In this document: one piece after another, positions 8,376 to 15,666 of the stretch
How positions within the stretch are numbered: the first letter of the stretch is position 1
Layout: every line of letters starts with the position of its first letter
Assembly: GCA_964342855.1 (NCBI GenBank)
Contig: CAYFIB010000038.1
Location: forward strand, 1-25,988
Reading direction: 5' to 3'
Source: JBCBJX01 sp964342855
GTDB taxonomy: Bacteria > Pseudomonadota > Alphaproteobacteria > Caulobacterales > Parvularculaceae
DNA length: 25,988 nt
Notes under the pieces: model-generated
What the model was told of the DNA's origin: nothing
Seen by the model: only the letters and a program-made list of their open reading frames with translations
Database searches by the model: none
Position numbers and translations under genes: made by a program

Positions 8376-9590
8376 TTACGCTTGCGCAAGCCAGACGGCC
8401 GGGTCGACAGGTTCGCTGTTCTTTCTGATTTCCAGGTAAAGCTCCGGCGCAGGCGTTCCAGCAGCCATCGCGCCGACGGGTTCGCCCGCTTCGACGGTCG
8501 CGCCTTCCGCGGCGAGGAACTGGTCGGCGCCGATCACGATCACGTGGAAGCCGCCGCCGACATCGAGAATGAGGACGTTGCCGACATTCGCCCAATTGCG
8601 CGCGAAGACGATCTTGCCGGCGAAAGGCGCCGTCACCAGCGCGCCGGAATTCGCTGCAAAAACAAGGCCTTCCACGCGTCCGCCGCCAATATCGCGACGC
8701 TCGCCGAAGCGCGCGACGATGGGGCCGCCGACCGGCGCGGGCAGGCGTCCGCGGGCGTCGGCGAAGCGTGTCGCGGGGGTGAACGGCTCCAGCGGCCGCG
8801 GCTTGCGGCGCGGCGAGGGCGTCGCGGCGATGGTGGTGCTCGCCTCGCCCGGAACGACCGGCTTCACCCGCGGGGCGACGGCGCGTTTGAAGCGCTCCAG
8901 CCGCCCGATGAGGTCGGACATGCTGGAGGCCTGCGCCGCGAGGCGGGAAATCTCGGCCTGGGTCTCTTCGGCGAGGCGGGTCGCGGCGTCGCGCTCGGCG
9001 ACCTTGCGGGAGAGAAGATCGGACAGAACGTCCCGGCGCGCCGTCAGCTCGGTGTTGGCGGAGGCGAGGCGGACGCGCTCGGTCGCGGCGTCTTTTTCCA
9101 GCGTGCGCAGGCGATCGAGGGCGACGCGGAGCGCTTCGGCGCGCTCCTGCAGCACCGGCGCCGCGTCGGCGAGGAGGAGGCCGATGCGGGCGGCTTCCGC
9201 GGCGTCGTCCGGTCGTACGGCGATGGCGGGAGGCCGCGACAGCTCCAGCGATTGCAGGGCGGCGAGGACATCGGAATAGGCGGCGCGGCGGGCGGCGAGA
9301 TCGCGCTCGGCGTCGCGGGTCTCCTTGGCGAGGCCTTCCATGCGCGCCTCGACGGCGGCGACGGCGGCCTCCTGATCGCGCAGCGCCGCGGCCGCCTCGA
9401 TCACCTCGCGCTGCAGTTGGGCGGCCTCTTCGGCGCGTTCGCGCGCTTCCGCCGTGAGGCGTTCGCTCTCGGCCTGACGCGCCTCGATGCGGCGGCGCAG
9501 CGCGTCGAGCTCGTCGGGGTCCGGCTCCTGCGCCGCGAGCGGGGCGGCGAGGGCGAGGCTGAGTGCGAGAAGCGAAACGAAGCGGATCAT
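8376..9590 (-). CDS. envC: Murein hydrolase activator, EnvC-like (degenerate LytM domain)
   Basis: This 404-residue periplasmic protein has a signal peptide (MIRFVSLLALSLALAAPLAAQ). An Ala/Glu/Arg-rich coiled coil runs from about 25 to 240, then a basic/proline linker and a C-terminal M23/LytM-fold domain at about 285-404. In the LytM domain the zinc-binding residues are not visible: the HxGxD site reads GGGRVEGLVF and the last motif is LYLEIR rather than HxHFE. That is expected of an EnvC-type activator that stimulates amidases rather than cutting peptidoglycan itself. The start at 9590 overlaps the rlmH stop as ATGA. The gene order rlmH-envC-ctpA supports the call. Confidence 0.9.
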   Translation of the reverse strand: MIRFVSLLALSLALAAPLAAQEPDPDELDALRRRIEARQAESERLTAEARERAEEAAQLQREVIEAAAALRDQEAAVAAVEARMEGLAKETRDAERDLAARRAAYSDVLAALQSLELSRPPAIAVRPDDAAEAARIGLLLADAAPVLQERAEALRVALDRLRTLEKDAATERVRLASANTELTARRDVLSDLLSRKVAERDAATRLAEETQAEISRLAAQASSMSDLIGRLERFKRAVAPRVKPVVPGEASTTIAATPSPRRKPRPLEPFTPATRFADARGRLPAPVGGPIVARFGERRDIGGGRVEGLVFAANSGALVTAPFAGKIVFARNWANVGNVLILDVGGGFHVIVIGADQFLAAEGATVEAGEPVGAMAAGTPAPELYLEIRKNSEPVDPAVWLAQA

Positions 9591-10066
9591 GCGCGGTGAT
9601 AGGGGTGTCCGGCGCGGATGGAGAGCGCCCTGTAAATCTGTTCGGCGAGCATGACGCGAACCAGCATGTGCGGCCAGACGGCGCGTCCGAAAGAAAGCGT
9701 AAGATCGGCGCTGTCGGTCATTTCGGGCTCGTGTCCGTCGGCCCCGCCGATGAGGAACGCCGCGGCGGGCGCGCCTTCATCAGCCCAGCGGCCAAGGCGC
9801 TCGGCGAGTTTCGGAGTGGGGAGGGAGTCGCCGCGCTCGTCCAGAACGATCCGCTTCGCGCCGACGGGAACGGCGCGGGCGAGAAGGCCGCTCTCCTCGG
9901 CGCGGCGCTTGGCGTCTTCCTTCGCGCGGGCCTCGACTTCAACGATGTCAGGACCGGACATCCCGAGGCCGCGGGCGAGGCCGGCGGCGCGGGTCCGATA
10001 GCGCTCGATCAGCTCGAGCTCGGGTCCTGCTTTCAGCCGACCGACGGCGAGCACCATCAGGCGCAT
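9587..10066 (-). CDS. rlmH: 23S rRNA pseudouridine-1915 N3-methyltransferase
   Basis: This 159-residue SPOUT methyltransferase modifies pseudouridine 1915 in helix 69 of 23S rRNA, using SAM. Diagnostic blocks are LDERG at about 75-79, IGGADGHEPE at 106-115 and the C-terminal EQIYRALSIRAGHPYHR. Length is normal for the family. It lies 16 bases downstream of rsfS and overlaps envC by four bases, so rsfS-rlmH-envC are probably co-transcribed. Confidence 0.97.
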   Translation of the reverse strand: MRLMVLAVGRLKAGPELELIERYRTRAAGLARGLGMSGPDIVEVEARAKEDAKRRAEESGLLARAVPVGAKRIVLDERGDSLPTPKLAERLGRWADEGAPAAAFLIGGADGHEPEMTDSADLTLSFGRAVWPHMLVRVMLAEQIYRALSIRAGHPYHRA

Positions 10067-10082
10067 GGACGGGCCGAGACGA

Positions 10083-10478
10083 TTAGTGCGGCCGACGCGC
10101 GGCGGGCTCGGAGAGGGCCTCCGGCGACCAGATGCGCTCCAGATTGTAGAAGCGGCGCACTTCCGGCCGGAAGAGGTGGAGAATGACGTCTCCGGCGTCG
10201 ATCAGCACCCAGTCGCAGGCGGGCATGCCTTCGACCTGCGCCGAGCCGAAACCGGCGTCTTTCAGAGCTCGCAGAACCTTGTCCGCCATGGCGCCGACAT
10301 GTCGTTGAGAGCGGCCCGAAGCGATCACCATGGCGTCGGCCATGTCGGATTTATCCGACAGGTCGATGGTGAGGACCTCTTCGGCTTTGTCGTCGTCGAG
10401 CTGGGTGAGAATAACGTCGAGCAGGCGGGCTGACGCGTCCTGCGCAGCGGTGGCGGACCCATCGGTCTCGGCGTACAT
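10083..10478 (-). CDS. rsfS: Ribosome silencing factor RsfS
   Basis: This 131-residue protein binds L14 on the large subunit and blocks subunit joining under starvation. The core runs from LLDVILTQLDDDKAEEVLTI through DMADAMVIASGRSQRHVGAMAD, then CDWVLIDAGDVILHLFRPEVRRFYNLERIW, the family signature. The start at ATG 10478 gives the normal length. Upstream in-frame sequence is arginine-rich and overlaps the egtD region, so it is rejected. The SD is weak. A 148-base gap separates it from egtD and may hold its promoter. The Asp/Ala-rich C-terminus (SPEALSEPAARRPH) is a small extra tail. Confidence 0.95.
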   Translation of the reverse strand: MYAETDGSATAAQDASARLLDVILTQLDDDKAEEVLTIDLSDKSDMADAMVIASGRSQRHVGAMADKVLRALKDAGFGSAQVEGMPACDWVLIDAGDVILHLFRPEVRRFYNLERIWSPEALSEPAARRPH

Positions 10479-10626
10479 CGCGGTGACGACGCTCTCGCGT
10501 TCGCCGCCTGCGGGCGAGTTTTCGGAACTCAGGACTTGCCTCCAACGCAAGCGCGGACAACGGCGTCCGCCCTCAACACGTAACATCGAACGCGCTGTCT
10601 CGCCACCTCGCGCCGTCCGCGCGCTC

Positions 10627-11610
10627 TCAGCCCTGTTTGAGATGTGCGACGGCGAACCAGTCCTTCGGATCGGTCCAGCTTTCGGCGATCCGCCAGCCCG
10701 CTTTCGCGGCGATATCCCCGAGGCGCTCAAGCGTGAATTTGTGGGAATTCTCGGTGTGGATGCTCTCGCCTGCACGCAGTGCAAAAACGTGCGTTTTGAG
10801 CGCAATCTCGAGCGCTTTCCGAGCGACGACGTGCATTTCGAGGCGCCTGTGCGCATCGTTCCAGCGCACTTCATGATCGAAATCGTCCGGATCGACATCC
10901 GCGCCGAGTTCGGCGCGCATCCGCATCAGAACGTTCTTGTTGAAGTCCGCGGTGACCCCGGCGGCGTCGTCATAGGCGGGGAGAAGAATGTCGAGGTCCT
11001 TTTCCAGATCGACGCCGATGAGAAACTCGCCTTCCGGCCCGAGAGCGGCGCGGGCGCGTTCGAGGAAAGCGACGGCTTCTTCCGGCGCGAAGTTCCCGAG
11101 GGTCGAGCCCGGGAAATAGCCGACGCGGCGGACGCCCGGCAGGTGCTCCGCTGGCAGAACGATCTCGTCGAAGAAGTCCGCGCAGACGGCGCCGACGGGG
11201 AGGTCCGGGCGTTCTTCGGCGACGCGGATCGTCGCCGACAGAAGCGCCGCGCGGGAAATGTCGATGGCGACATAGGCGGCGGGCGTCTCCATCGCGTCGA
11301 GGAGAAGGGCGACCTTCTCGCTCGCGCCGGAACCGTATTCAATGATGGCGGCGTCCGGGCCGATAGCCGCCGCCATCTCCCCCGCCTTCGCGCGCATGAG
11401 CGCAAGTTCGGTACGCGTTACATAATACTCCGGCGTCTCGCAGATCGCTTCAAAGAGCGCTGATCCGCGGGCGTCATAAAAATGCTTTGGCGGCAGCGCC
11501 TTCGGGTCCTGCGCCAGCCCTTCCAGCACGTCGGCCTGAAAGTCGGCCGCTTTCGGTTCCTGATCGAGGAAAAAAGCGAGGTTTTTAAAGGGCGCGATCA
11601 ATCGGGCCAT
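10627..11610 (-). CDS. egtD: L-histidine N-alpha-methyltransferase (ergothioneine pathway)
   Basis: This 327-residue SAM-dependent enzyme trimethylates histidine to hercynine, the first step of ergothioneine synthesis. The N-terminal PPKHFYDARGSALFEAICETPEYYVTRTE block at about 40-67 is diagnostic. A SAM-binding motif (IIEYGSGASEK) follows at 89-99, then FPGSTLGNF at 167-174. The substrate-end block IHTENSHKFT is at about 284-293. The start has a perfect AAGGAGG six bases upstream. It lies 34 bases after nadD and is likely co-transcribed with it. The partner sulfoxide synthase EgtB, often adjacent to egtD, is not in this window. The position between nadD and rsfS is not standard. Confidence 0.95.
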   Translation of the reverse strand: MARLIAPFKNLAFFLDQEPKAADFQADVLEGLAQDPKALPPKHFYDARGSALFEAICETPEYYVTRTELALMRAKAGEMAAAIGPDAAIIEYGSGASEKVALLLDAMETPAAYVAIDISRAALLSATIRVAEERPDLPVGAVCADFFDEIVLPAEHLPGVRRVGYFPGSTLGNFAPEEAVAFLERARAALGPEGEFLIGVDLEKDLDILLPAYDDAAGVTADFNKNVLMRMRAELGADVDPDDFDHEVRWNDAHRRLEMHVVARKALEIALKTHVFALRAGESIHTENSHKFTLERLGDIAAKAGWRIAESWTDPKDWFAVAHLKQG

Positions 11611-11644
11611 GGGCGGCCTCCTTGCGGCTTTTAAGTGCGGAAAT

Positions 11645-12253
11645 TCAAGGGCGAAGCGCGCGTAGCGCGGTGGAGGAGGCGGGGTTTCGCGTGCGGGCGA
11701 AATAGACCCAGGAGGGCGGCTCGGCGAGGGGAAGCTCGCGCGCCGCGGAGGCGGGCATGCGATGGGGGCGGAGCGTCTGCGCGGCGGCGGAAAGCGGCGC
11801 GCGCAGAACCGAGCCGGGGCGCGAGAACACGGCGATCGGCACGCGGTTTGCGATCTCCCGCCAGCCGAACCAGTTGTCGAAACCGGCGAGATTGTCCGCG
11901 CCCATGATCCAGACGAATTTCGCGCCGCGATAGCGCTCCGTCAGTCGGCGGATGGTGTCGACCGTATAGCGCGAGCCGAGATGGGCCTCGATGTCCGTCA
12001 CCACGAACCGGGGGTGGGCGGCGAGGGCGCGCGTCGAGGCGAGGCGATCGGCGAGGGGGGCGTAGTCGGCGCCGTTTTTCAGCGGGTTGCCGGGCGTCAC
12101 CAGCCACCAGACGGCGTGCAGGCCGAGCCGGCGCAGCGCCGCGAGCGCGATCTCGCGATGGCCGTCATGAGGCGGATTGAACGAACCGCCAAAGAGGCCG
12201 ATGCGCATGCCGGGCGAGGCGATGGGCGCGCCGGTCTGAACGAGTTGGAACAC
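11645..12253 (-). CDS. nadD: Nicotinate-nucleotide adenylyltransferase
   Basis: This 202-residue enzyme transfers AMP from ATP to nicotinate mononucleotide in NAD synthesis. The nucleotidyltransferase signature GGSFNPPHDGH is near the N-terminus (about 22-32). WWLVTPGNPLK, the FVWIMGADNLAGFDNW block and a C-terminal SSTALRA (the ISSTxxR equivalent) complete the family pattern. The GTG at 12253 gives the N-terminal extension MFQLVQTGAPIASPG common in alphaproteobacteria. The ATG at 12208 (MRIGLFGG) is the alternative start and would still give a complete enzyme. It is usually preceded by proA; here the accessory patch with the transposase remnant lies upstream instead. Confidence 0.94.
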   Translation of the reverse strand: MFQLVQTGAPIASPGMRIGLFGGSFNPPHDGHREIALAALRRLGLHAVWWLVTPGNPLKNGADYAPLADRLASTRALAAHPRFVVTDIEAHLGSRYTVDTIRRLTERYRGAKFVWIMGADNLAGFDNWFGWREIANRVPIAVFSRPGSVLRAPLSAAAQTLRPHRMPASAARELPLAEPPSWVYFARTRNPASSTALRALRP

Positions 12254-12364
12254 GTGCGCGTCCGGGTTGCGGACGCCGAGACGCCCTGAGGAAGGCTGAA
12301 CTTAGAGAGGGCGCGGGAGGGGTTCAACTGACAGGGCGGTTACGGTAGTGTCTCAGCTTGAATT

Positions 12365-13140
12365 TTACGCCGCCCGTTTTTTGTAAGGACCGCGTTTCGG
12401 CTTCGGCGCGCGGGCGTCAATCATCTCAATAAAGTCCTCGAAGCTCATCAGCGTGTCAGTGGCGTCAGCCTGCATCGCTGGGCTTACCCGCAGCGTCTTA
12501 TGCACGCGGATGAAGTTGTAGTACACGAAGTAGAGCGAGAGCGAGTGGATGTGGTTCTCCAGCTTCTTTGAGAACGCCTTCGTCAGCCGAGTGAACCGGC
12601 GCATGCACATCCGCATCGTGAGGTTCTGGCGCTCTACGTAGGACGTCGAGACTTTCGTTTCATCCGGCTCGCCTTCCACCGTCGTCTTGCGCGAGCCAGT
12701 GCAAACCGGCGGGCTGTAGCGGCCCTTCGGATTAAGCGGGTCGGTCCCGTATGGCTTCACAAGCTGGGCGTAATCGACATCCACGCCCTCGACGGCCTCC
12801 AGATAAGCGCTGTGACCGTCCGTCGTCAGTTGAACGCGATTGGCGAGACGGCTCGCAACGTCCTGCACGAACTCGTTCGCGTAGCCAGCATCTCGGCCGC
12901 CGCTACGTTCTTCGCCTTGGCGTAGCAGAAGCTCCAGATTTCATCGCACTCGACGCGCTTCGCCTCGACGCCCCGCACCATCTCATCGTGGAAGGCGGCG
13001 CAAGCCTCGCCCGCATCCCACAGAAGCTTCGTCACTGTGTTGATGGAGACGCCCGTCACGCGGCTTATGGAGCGGAGCGAAGAGCCCTCCACCAGCATGG
13101 TGAGGATTTGCGTGCGGGTCTTGAGGGGCAGCTTGTTCAT
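12365..13140 (-). pseudogene. Broken IS1-like transposase
   Basis: Two reading frames together make one transposase of the group NCBI labels IS1-family. The N-terminal part (12826-13140) begins MNKLPLKTRTQIL, contains a helix-turn-helix (SLRSISRVTGVSINTVTKLL) and runs to CDEIWSFCYAKAKNVA. The C-terminal part (12365 to about 12905) reads GGRDAGYANEFVQDVASRL onward through STSYVERQNLTMRM and ends KRGPYKKRAA. At the junction, about 12895-12905, the sequence jumps between the two with a frame change. The stretch normally between them (roughly 20-25 codons, including an acidic catalytic strand) appears to be missing. This is a deletion, not a programmed frameshift, so the enzyme should be dead. 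Weakly similar ends (GGTTACGG near 12339 and, inverted, GGCTTACT near 13170-13177) may be terminal repeats. I saw no target duplication. Confidence 0.8.
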
Positions 13141-13184
13141 GCCCCTGACATAAAACTGCTATCGCGTATTAGTAAGCCTTTTGT

Positions 13185-13727
13185 TCATTTTTGCATTAGG
13201 CTTTTGAAAAGCATGAACAGAGAATCTACCGTAAGATCGCTATTTGCCTTCAAGTATCGACAGACGTTGTGCAGGTAATCGAAGTCGGGGCGGACCGCAT
13301 CATGTTGATAAGCCCAGCAGCATTTATATGCCGTGTTAAACGCCATTACCTCGTTATGGTACTCCTCAAAAAAGCGAAGAAATTCTAGGACATGCTCACC
13401 ATCTGCGCGCGTAACTCGGGTGAAGCCCGCTTCGACCTCCTCAGCGCTTGACTCTAAGCGAAGGTTGGTGACGCAATCCGCCGCATAAAGAGCATGCAAG
13501 AGAGCGCCCGATCTCTTAAAGTGGTCAGGGTTCTGCGACCCAAGAAAGAGCGAGAACCGCTCTAGCGACTGCACATACTCTCCATGAGCATATCGTACGC
13601 GATCCTCGTCAACCTCTGGATCACACCACATGACGCTGGAGATTTCGGAGGGTACCGCGCGATATTGCGCGCAAACAAATTCTACAAAATGCGCCTCGTT
13701 CTCAAGGTCGCGAAATAAGCCGTTCAT
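13185..13727 (-). CDS. Hypothetical protein, unknown family
   Basis: I do not recognise this 180-residue protein. It is acidic, rich in Phe/Tyr/His/Cys and apparently all-helical, with no signal peptide or membrane segment. Features include an N-terminal LENEAHFVEFVCAQYRAVP, a central KRSGALLHALYAADCVT helix and a C-terminal MAFNTAYKCCWAYQHD block with paired cysteines. The codon use and base composition are visibly more AT-rich than the flanking nadD and obgE genes, suggesting transfer. The ATG at 13727 has AAAGGG five bases upstream. It follows a small frameshifted gene on the same strand, separated by an intrinsic terminator whose 3' arm can also pair with this gene's SD. Confidence 0.7.
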   Translation of the reverse strand: MNGLFRDLENEAHFVEFVCAQYRAVPSEISSVMWCDPEVDEDRVRYAHGEYVQSLERFSLFLGSQNPDHFKRSGALLHALYAADCVTNLRLESSAEEVEAGFTRVTRADGEHVLEFLRFFEEYHNEVMAFNTAYKCCWAYQHDAVRPDFDYLHNVCRYLKANSDLTVDSLFMLFKSLMQK

Positions 13728-13731
13728 AGCT

Positions 13732-13752
13732 GCCCTTTCAAATGAAAAGGGC
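13732..13752 (-). promoter_or_regulatory. Possible SD-sequestering hairpin overlapping the terminator
   Basis: The segment GCCCTTTTCA, which is the 3' arm and tail of the terminator in RNA, can instead pair with TGAAAGGGC. That second segment contains the AAAGGG SD of the gene starting at 13727 (one unpaired base). The two structures exclude each other. This is seen in sequence; any regulatory role is inference. Confidence 0.4.
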
Positions 13753-13768
13753 CTCCGAAGAGGCCCTT
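13743..13768 (-). terminator. UUCG-tetraloop intrinsic terminator
   Basis: On the minus strand a perfect 9-bp stem (AAGGGCCTC/GAGGCCCTT) is closed by TTCG, the very stable UUCG tetraloop, and followed by TTTTC. It lies 30 bases after the stop at 13799 and should end that transcript. The downstream gene at 13727 begins only 16 bases later. Confidence 0.8.
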
Positions 13769-13798
13769 ATCCGTCGCCGGGACAGCGCTTATAGCGTG

Positions 13799-13960
13799 CT
13801 ATTGCCCCTTATCAAAGAAGGTTTCGCGCAGAAGCTCGCCCATGCTGTACGCGTCATCGACGTCGCAAACTTGGTCGCGCAACTCGTTGTTCGGGTACAT
13901 CAGAACGACGTCGTCGTTCCGATCCTGCGTTTGATCGTGATCAGTCGTTTTATGGTCCAT
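13799..13960 (-). CDS. Possible separate 53-residue acidic protein
   Basis: An in-frame ATG at 13960 opens MDHKTTDHDQTQDRNDD and runs to ETFFDKGQ. AGGAG lies eight bases before this ATG, a good SD inside the preceding frame. The sequence after it changes from basic to strongly acidic. It may be an independent small gene, or the tail of the frameshifted gene above. No homology is recognised. Confidence 0.35.
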   Translation of the reverse strand: MDHKTTDHDQTQDRNDDVVLMYPNNELRDQVCDVDDAYSMGELLRETFFDKGQ

Positions 13961-14204
13961 GGCCGTCGCTCCTAGTGTCACCCCGTTTGACCACCGTGAC
14001 GCAGCCGCTTTTGCTGCAATTTTACGTCGTTCTTCGGCGGTCAGTTTTTTTATTCCTAGCTGCCGCTCCGGCAGCTCCGCTCTTCCGGCGGTTTGGAACG
14101 CTTCTAATTTCTTCTTCAGCCTCACCAGTGGCGATTTTTGCGACCATGACTGCACATGCATTTGTGTCGGCTGGCCTTTTCTCGCCTCTAGGTCCCTTGG
14201 GCAT
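13799..14204 (-). pseudogene. Frameshifted small basic protein (MPKGPRGEKRPAD type)
   Basis: From ATG 14204, with a GAGGAAAG SD just upstream, the frame reads MPKGPRGEKRPADTNACAV and continues MVAKIATGEAEEE. This opening recurs in small alphaproteobacterial hypothetical proteins of unknown function. It stops soon after an A7 run (plus-strand T7 at 14045-14051). If the run is read as A6, the frame continues RNKKLTAEERRKIAAKAAAS and onward, the C-terminal block normally found in the same small proteins (ERRxxIAxKAAxxRW). The intact product would be about 134 residues. This is therefore one gene split by a one-base homopolymer insertion, a sequencing error or a slippery site. The function is unknown. 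Confidence 0.55.
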
Positions 14205-14389
14205 TGACTTTCCTCGGCGCCCGCGAATCGGTTTCCGTTGTCAAGTGTCACATAACACTTAAAACGCCGTTTCGCACCTGATTTTTCTGCGAGCGCCCTT
14301 AGTTCGTCCCGATATCGATGAGTATTCCACGATTCAACCGATTTTTCGGCTTTTATGTGACCAAAGCTGCTCAAGGCCCTGCGACTCAT
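13799..14389 (-). CDS. Open frame of 196 codons, doubtful as one protein
   Basis: A continuous frame runs from ATG 14389 to the stop at 13799. Its last third is the LTAEERRKIAAKAAASRW block and acidic tail described for the frameshifted gene. Its middle overlaps the better-supported MPKGPRG frame. The start lacks a recognisable SD. The first about 60 residues (SWNTHRYRDELRALAEKSGA and following) could be the remnant of a further gene. I list it because an automatic annotation would probably choose it, but I favour the split-gene reading. Confidence 0.3.
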   Translation of the reverse strand: MSRRALSSFGHIKAEKSVESWNTHRYRDELRALAEKSGAKRRFKCYVTLDNGNRFAGAEESQCPRDLEARKGQPTQMHVQSWSQKSPLVRLKKKLEAFQTAGRAELPERQLGIKKLTAEERRKIAAKAAASRWSNGVTLGATAMDHKTTDHDQTQDRNDDVVLMYPNNELRDQVCDVDDAYSMGELLRETFFDKGQ

Positions 14390-14483
14390 GAGCGGTCAAT
14401 CCCGCCGGATTTCAAACTGAGACGCTACCGAGGTTACTCCCTTGGGCGTTTGGGGAGAGCGGTCTGTCGCGCGGTTCTCTTGG

Positions 14484-14590
14484 GCCGTCCTTCGTGACGC
14501 CGCCTTTGGCGGCTCCTCAGGACGAAGACCTCAAAGACCCGTTGAACTTCGTCCTGAGGAGCTCGCGCAGCGGGCGTCACGAGGGACGGC
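14484..14590 (+). repeat. Long imperfect inverted repeat (REP-like)
   Basis: Two 44-base arms (14484-14527 and 14547-14590) are inverted copies. The outer GCCGTCCxTCGTGACGCC and inner GCTCCTCAGGACGAAG blocks match almost perfectly, with a variable middle and a 19-base spacer. GTCCTTCG...CTCCTCAGGACGAAG palindromes are a familiar dispersed intergenic repeat type in alphaproteobacteria. It lies 14 bases beyond the obgE stop and could fold in the obgE mRNA tail. Confidence 0.8.
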
Positions 14591-14604
14591 GGCGGTCGCC
14601 AGAC

Positions 14605-15666
14605 TTAAACGGGGCTCCATTCATCCGGGGCGTCGCCCGGCTCGACCACGATCGACGCTTCCTTCTCGGCCCGCCGGTCGGCGACGACGCGGGCGCCGAG
14701 GGCGCGCAGGAACGCGGTGACGCCTTCGCCCGTCGGCGAGGAGATGGCGAAGCAGGTAACGCCCGCTTCGGCTTCCAGCGCGGCCTTGCGCTCGGCGAGG
14801 ACCTCCGGCGGGACGGCGTCGATCTTGGTGAGGGCGATCAGCTCTTCTTTGGTCGCGAGCGCGCCGCCATAGGCTTCCAGCTCGCCGCGGACGGTGCGCC
14901 ACGAAGCGACGGGGTCTTCCGCCGTCGCATCGACGAGGTGGGCGAGGGCGGCGCAGCGCTCCACATGGCCGAGGAACCGGTCGCCGAGCCCTGCGCCTTC
15001 ATGGGCGCCTTCGATGAGGCCCGGAATGTCGGCGGCGGTGAAGCTCGCGCCTTCATCGAGCCGGACGACGCCGAGATTGGGGTGAAGCGTCGTGAACGGA
15101 TAATCAGCGATTTTCGGCTTGGCGGCGGAGATGACCGAGAGGAATGTCGACTTGCCCGCGTTCGGCAGGCCGACGACTCCGATATCGGCGATGAGTTTGA
15201 GGCGCAGCCAGATGGTGCGCTCCTCCGCCGGTTGGCCGGGGTTCGCGCGACGGGGCGCCTGATTGACGGATGATTTGAAATGGGCGTTGCCGAAGCCGCC
15301 ATTGCCGCCCTTGGCGAGGAGGACGCGCGCGCCCTCCACCGAGAGATCGGCGATGAGGGTCTCCTGATCTTCCTCGAAGATCTGCGTACCGACGGGAACC
15401 TTCAGCGTGATGTCGTCGCCGTCCGCGCCCGTGCGGTTGCGACCCATGCCGTGAATGCCCGGCTTGCCCTTGAAGTGCTGTTGGTAGCGGTAGTCAATGA
15501 GGGTGTTGAGGCCGTCCGTCGCCTCCGCCCAGACATGGCCGCCGCGCCCGCCGTCGCCGCCGTCCGGTCCGCCGAACTCGACGTACTTCTCCCGTCGGAA
15601 GGAGACGCAGCCGGGCCCGCCGGCGCCGGAACGGATATAGACCTTGGCGAGATCGAGAAACTTCAT
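14605..15666 (-). CDS. obgE: GTPase ObgE
   Basis: This 353-residue GTPase acts in late large-subunit assembly and stress control. The glycine-rich Obg fold spans about 1-158 (YIRSGAGGPGCVSFRREK, GGPDGGDGGRGG). The G domain follows: P-loop GLPNAGKST at 166-174, switch DYPFTTLHPNLG, DIPGLIEGAHEGAGLG at 213-228, and TKID as G4. A short variable C-terminus ends DEWSPV. The start at 15666 overlaps the upstream acetyltransferase stop as ATGA. It normally precedes proB-proA-nadD; here the inverted repeat and accessory patch follow. Confidence 0.97.
   Translation of the reverse strand: MKFLDLAKVYIRSGAGGPGCVSFRREKYVEFGGPDGGDGGRGGHVWAEATDGLNTLIDYRYQQHFKGKPGIHGMGRNRTGADGDDITLKVPVGTQIFEEDQETLIADLSVEGARVLLAKGGNGGFGNAHFKSSVNQAPRRANPGQPAEERTIWLRLKLIADIGVVGLPNAGKSTFLSVISAAKPKIADYPFTTLHPNLGVVRLDEGASFTAADIPGLIEGAHEGAGLGDRFLGHVERCAALAHLVDATAEDPVASWRTVRGELEAYGGALATKEELIALTKIDAVPPEVLAERKAALEAEAGVTCFAISSPTGEGVTAFLRALGARVVADRRAEKEASIVVEPGDAPDEWSPV

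Noticed and set aside
8001..9599. 532-codon plus-strand open frame
   Set aside because: It is antisense to envC and ctpA, low-complexity Gly/Arg/Glu; those genes are unambiguous.
10330..11463. 377-codon plus-strand open frame
   Set aside because: It is antisense to egtD and rsfS; no start signal or motif.
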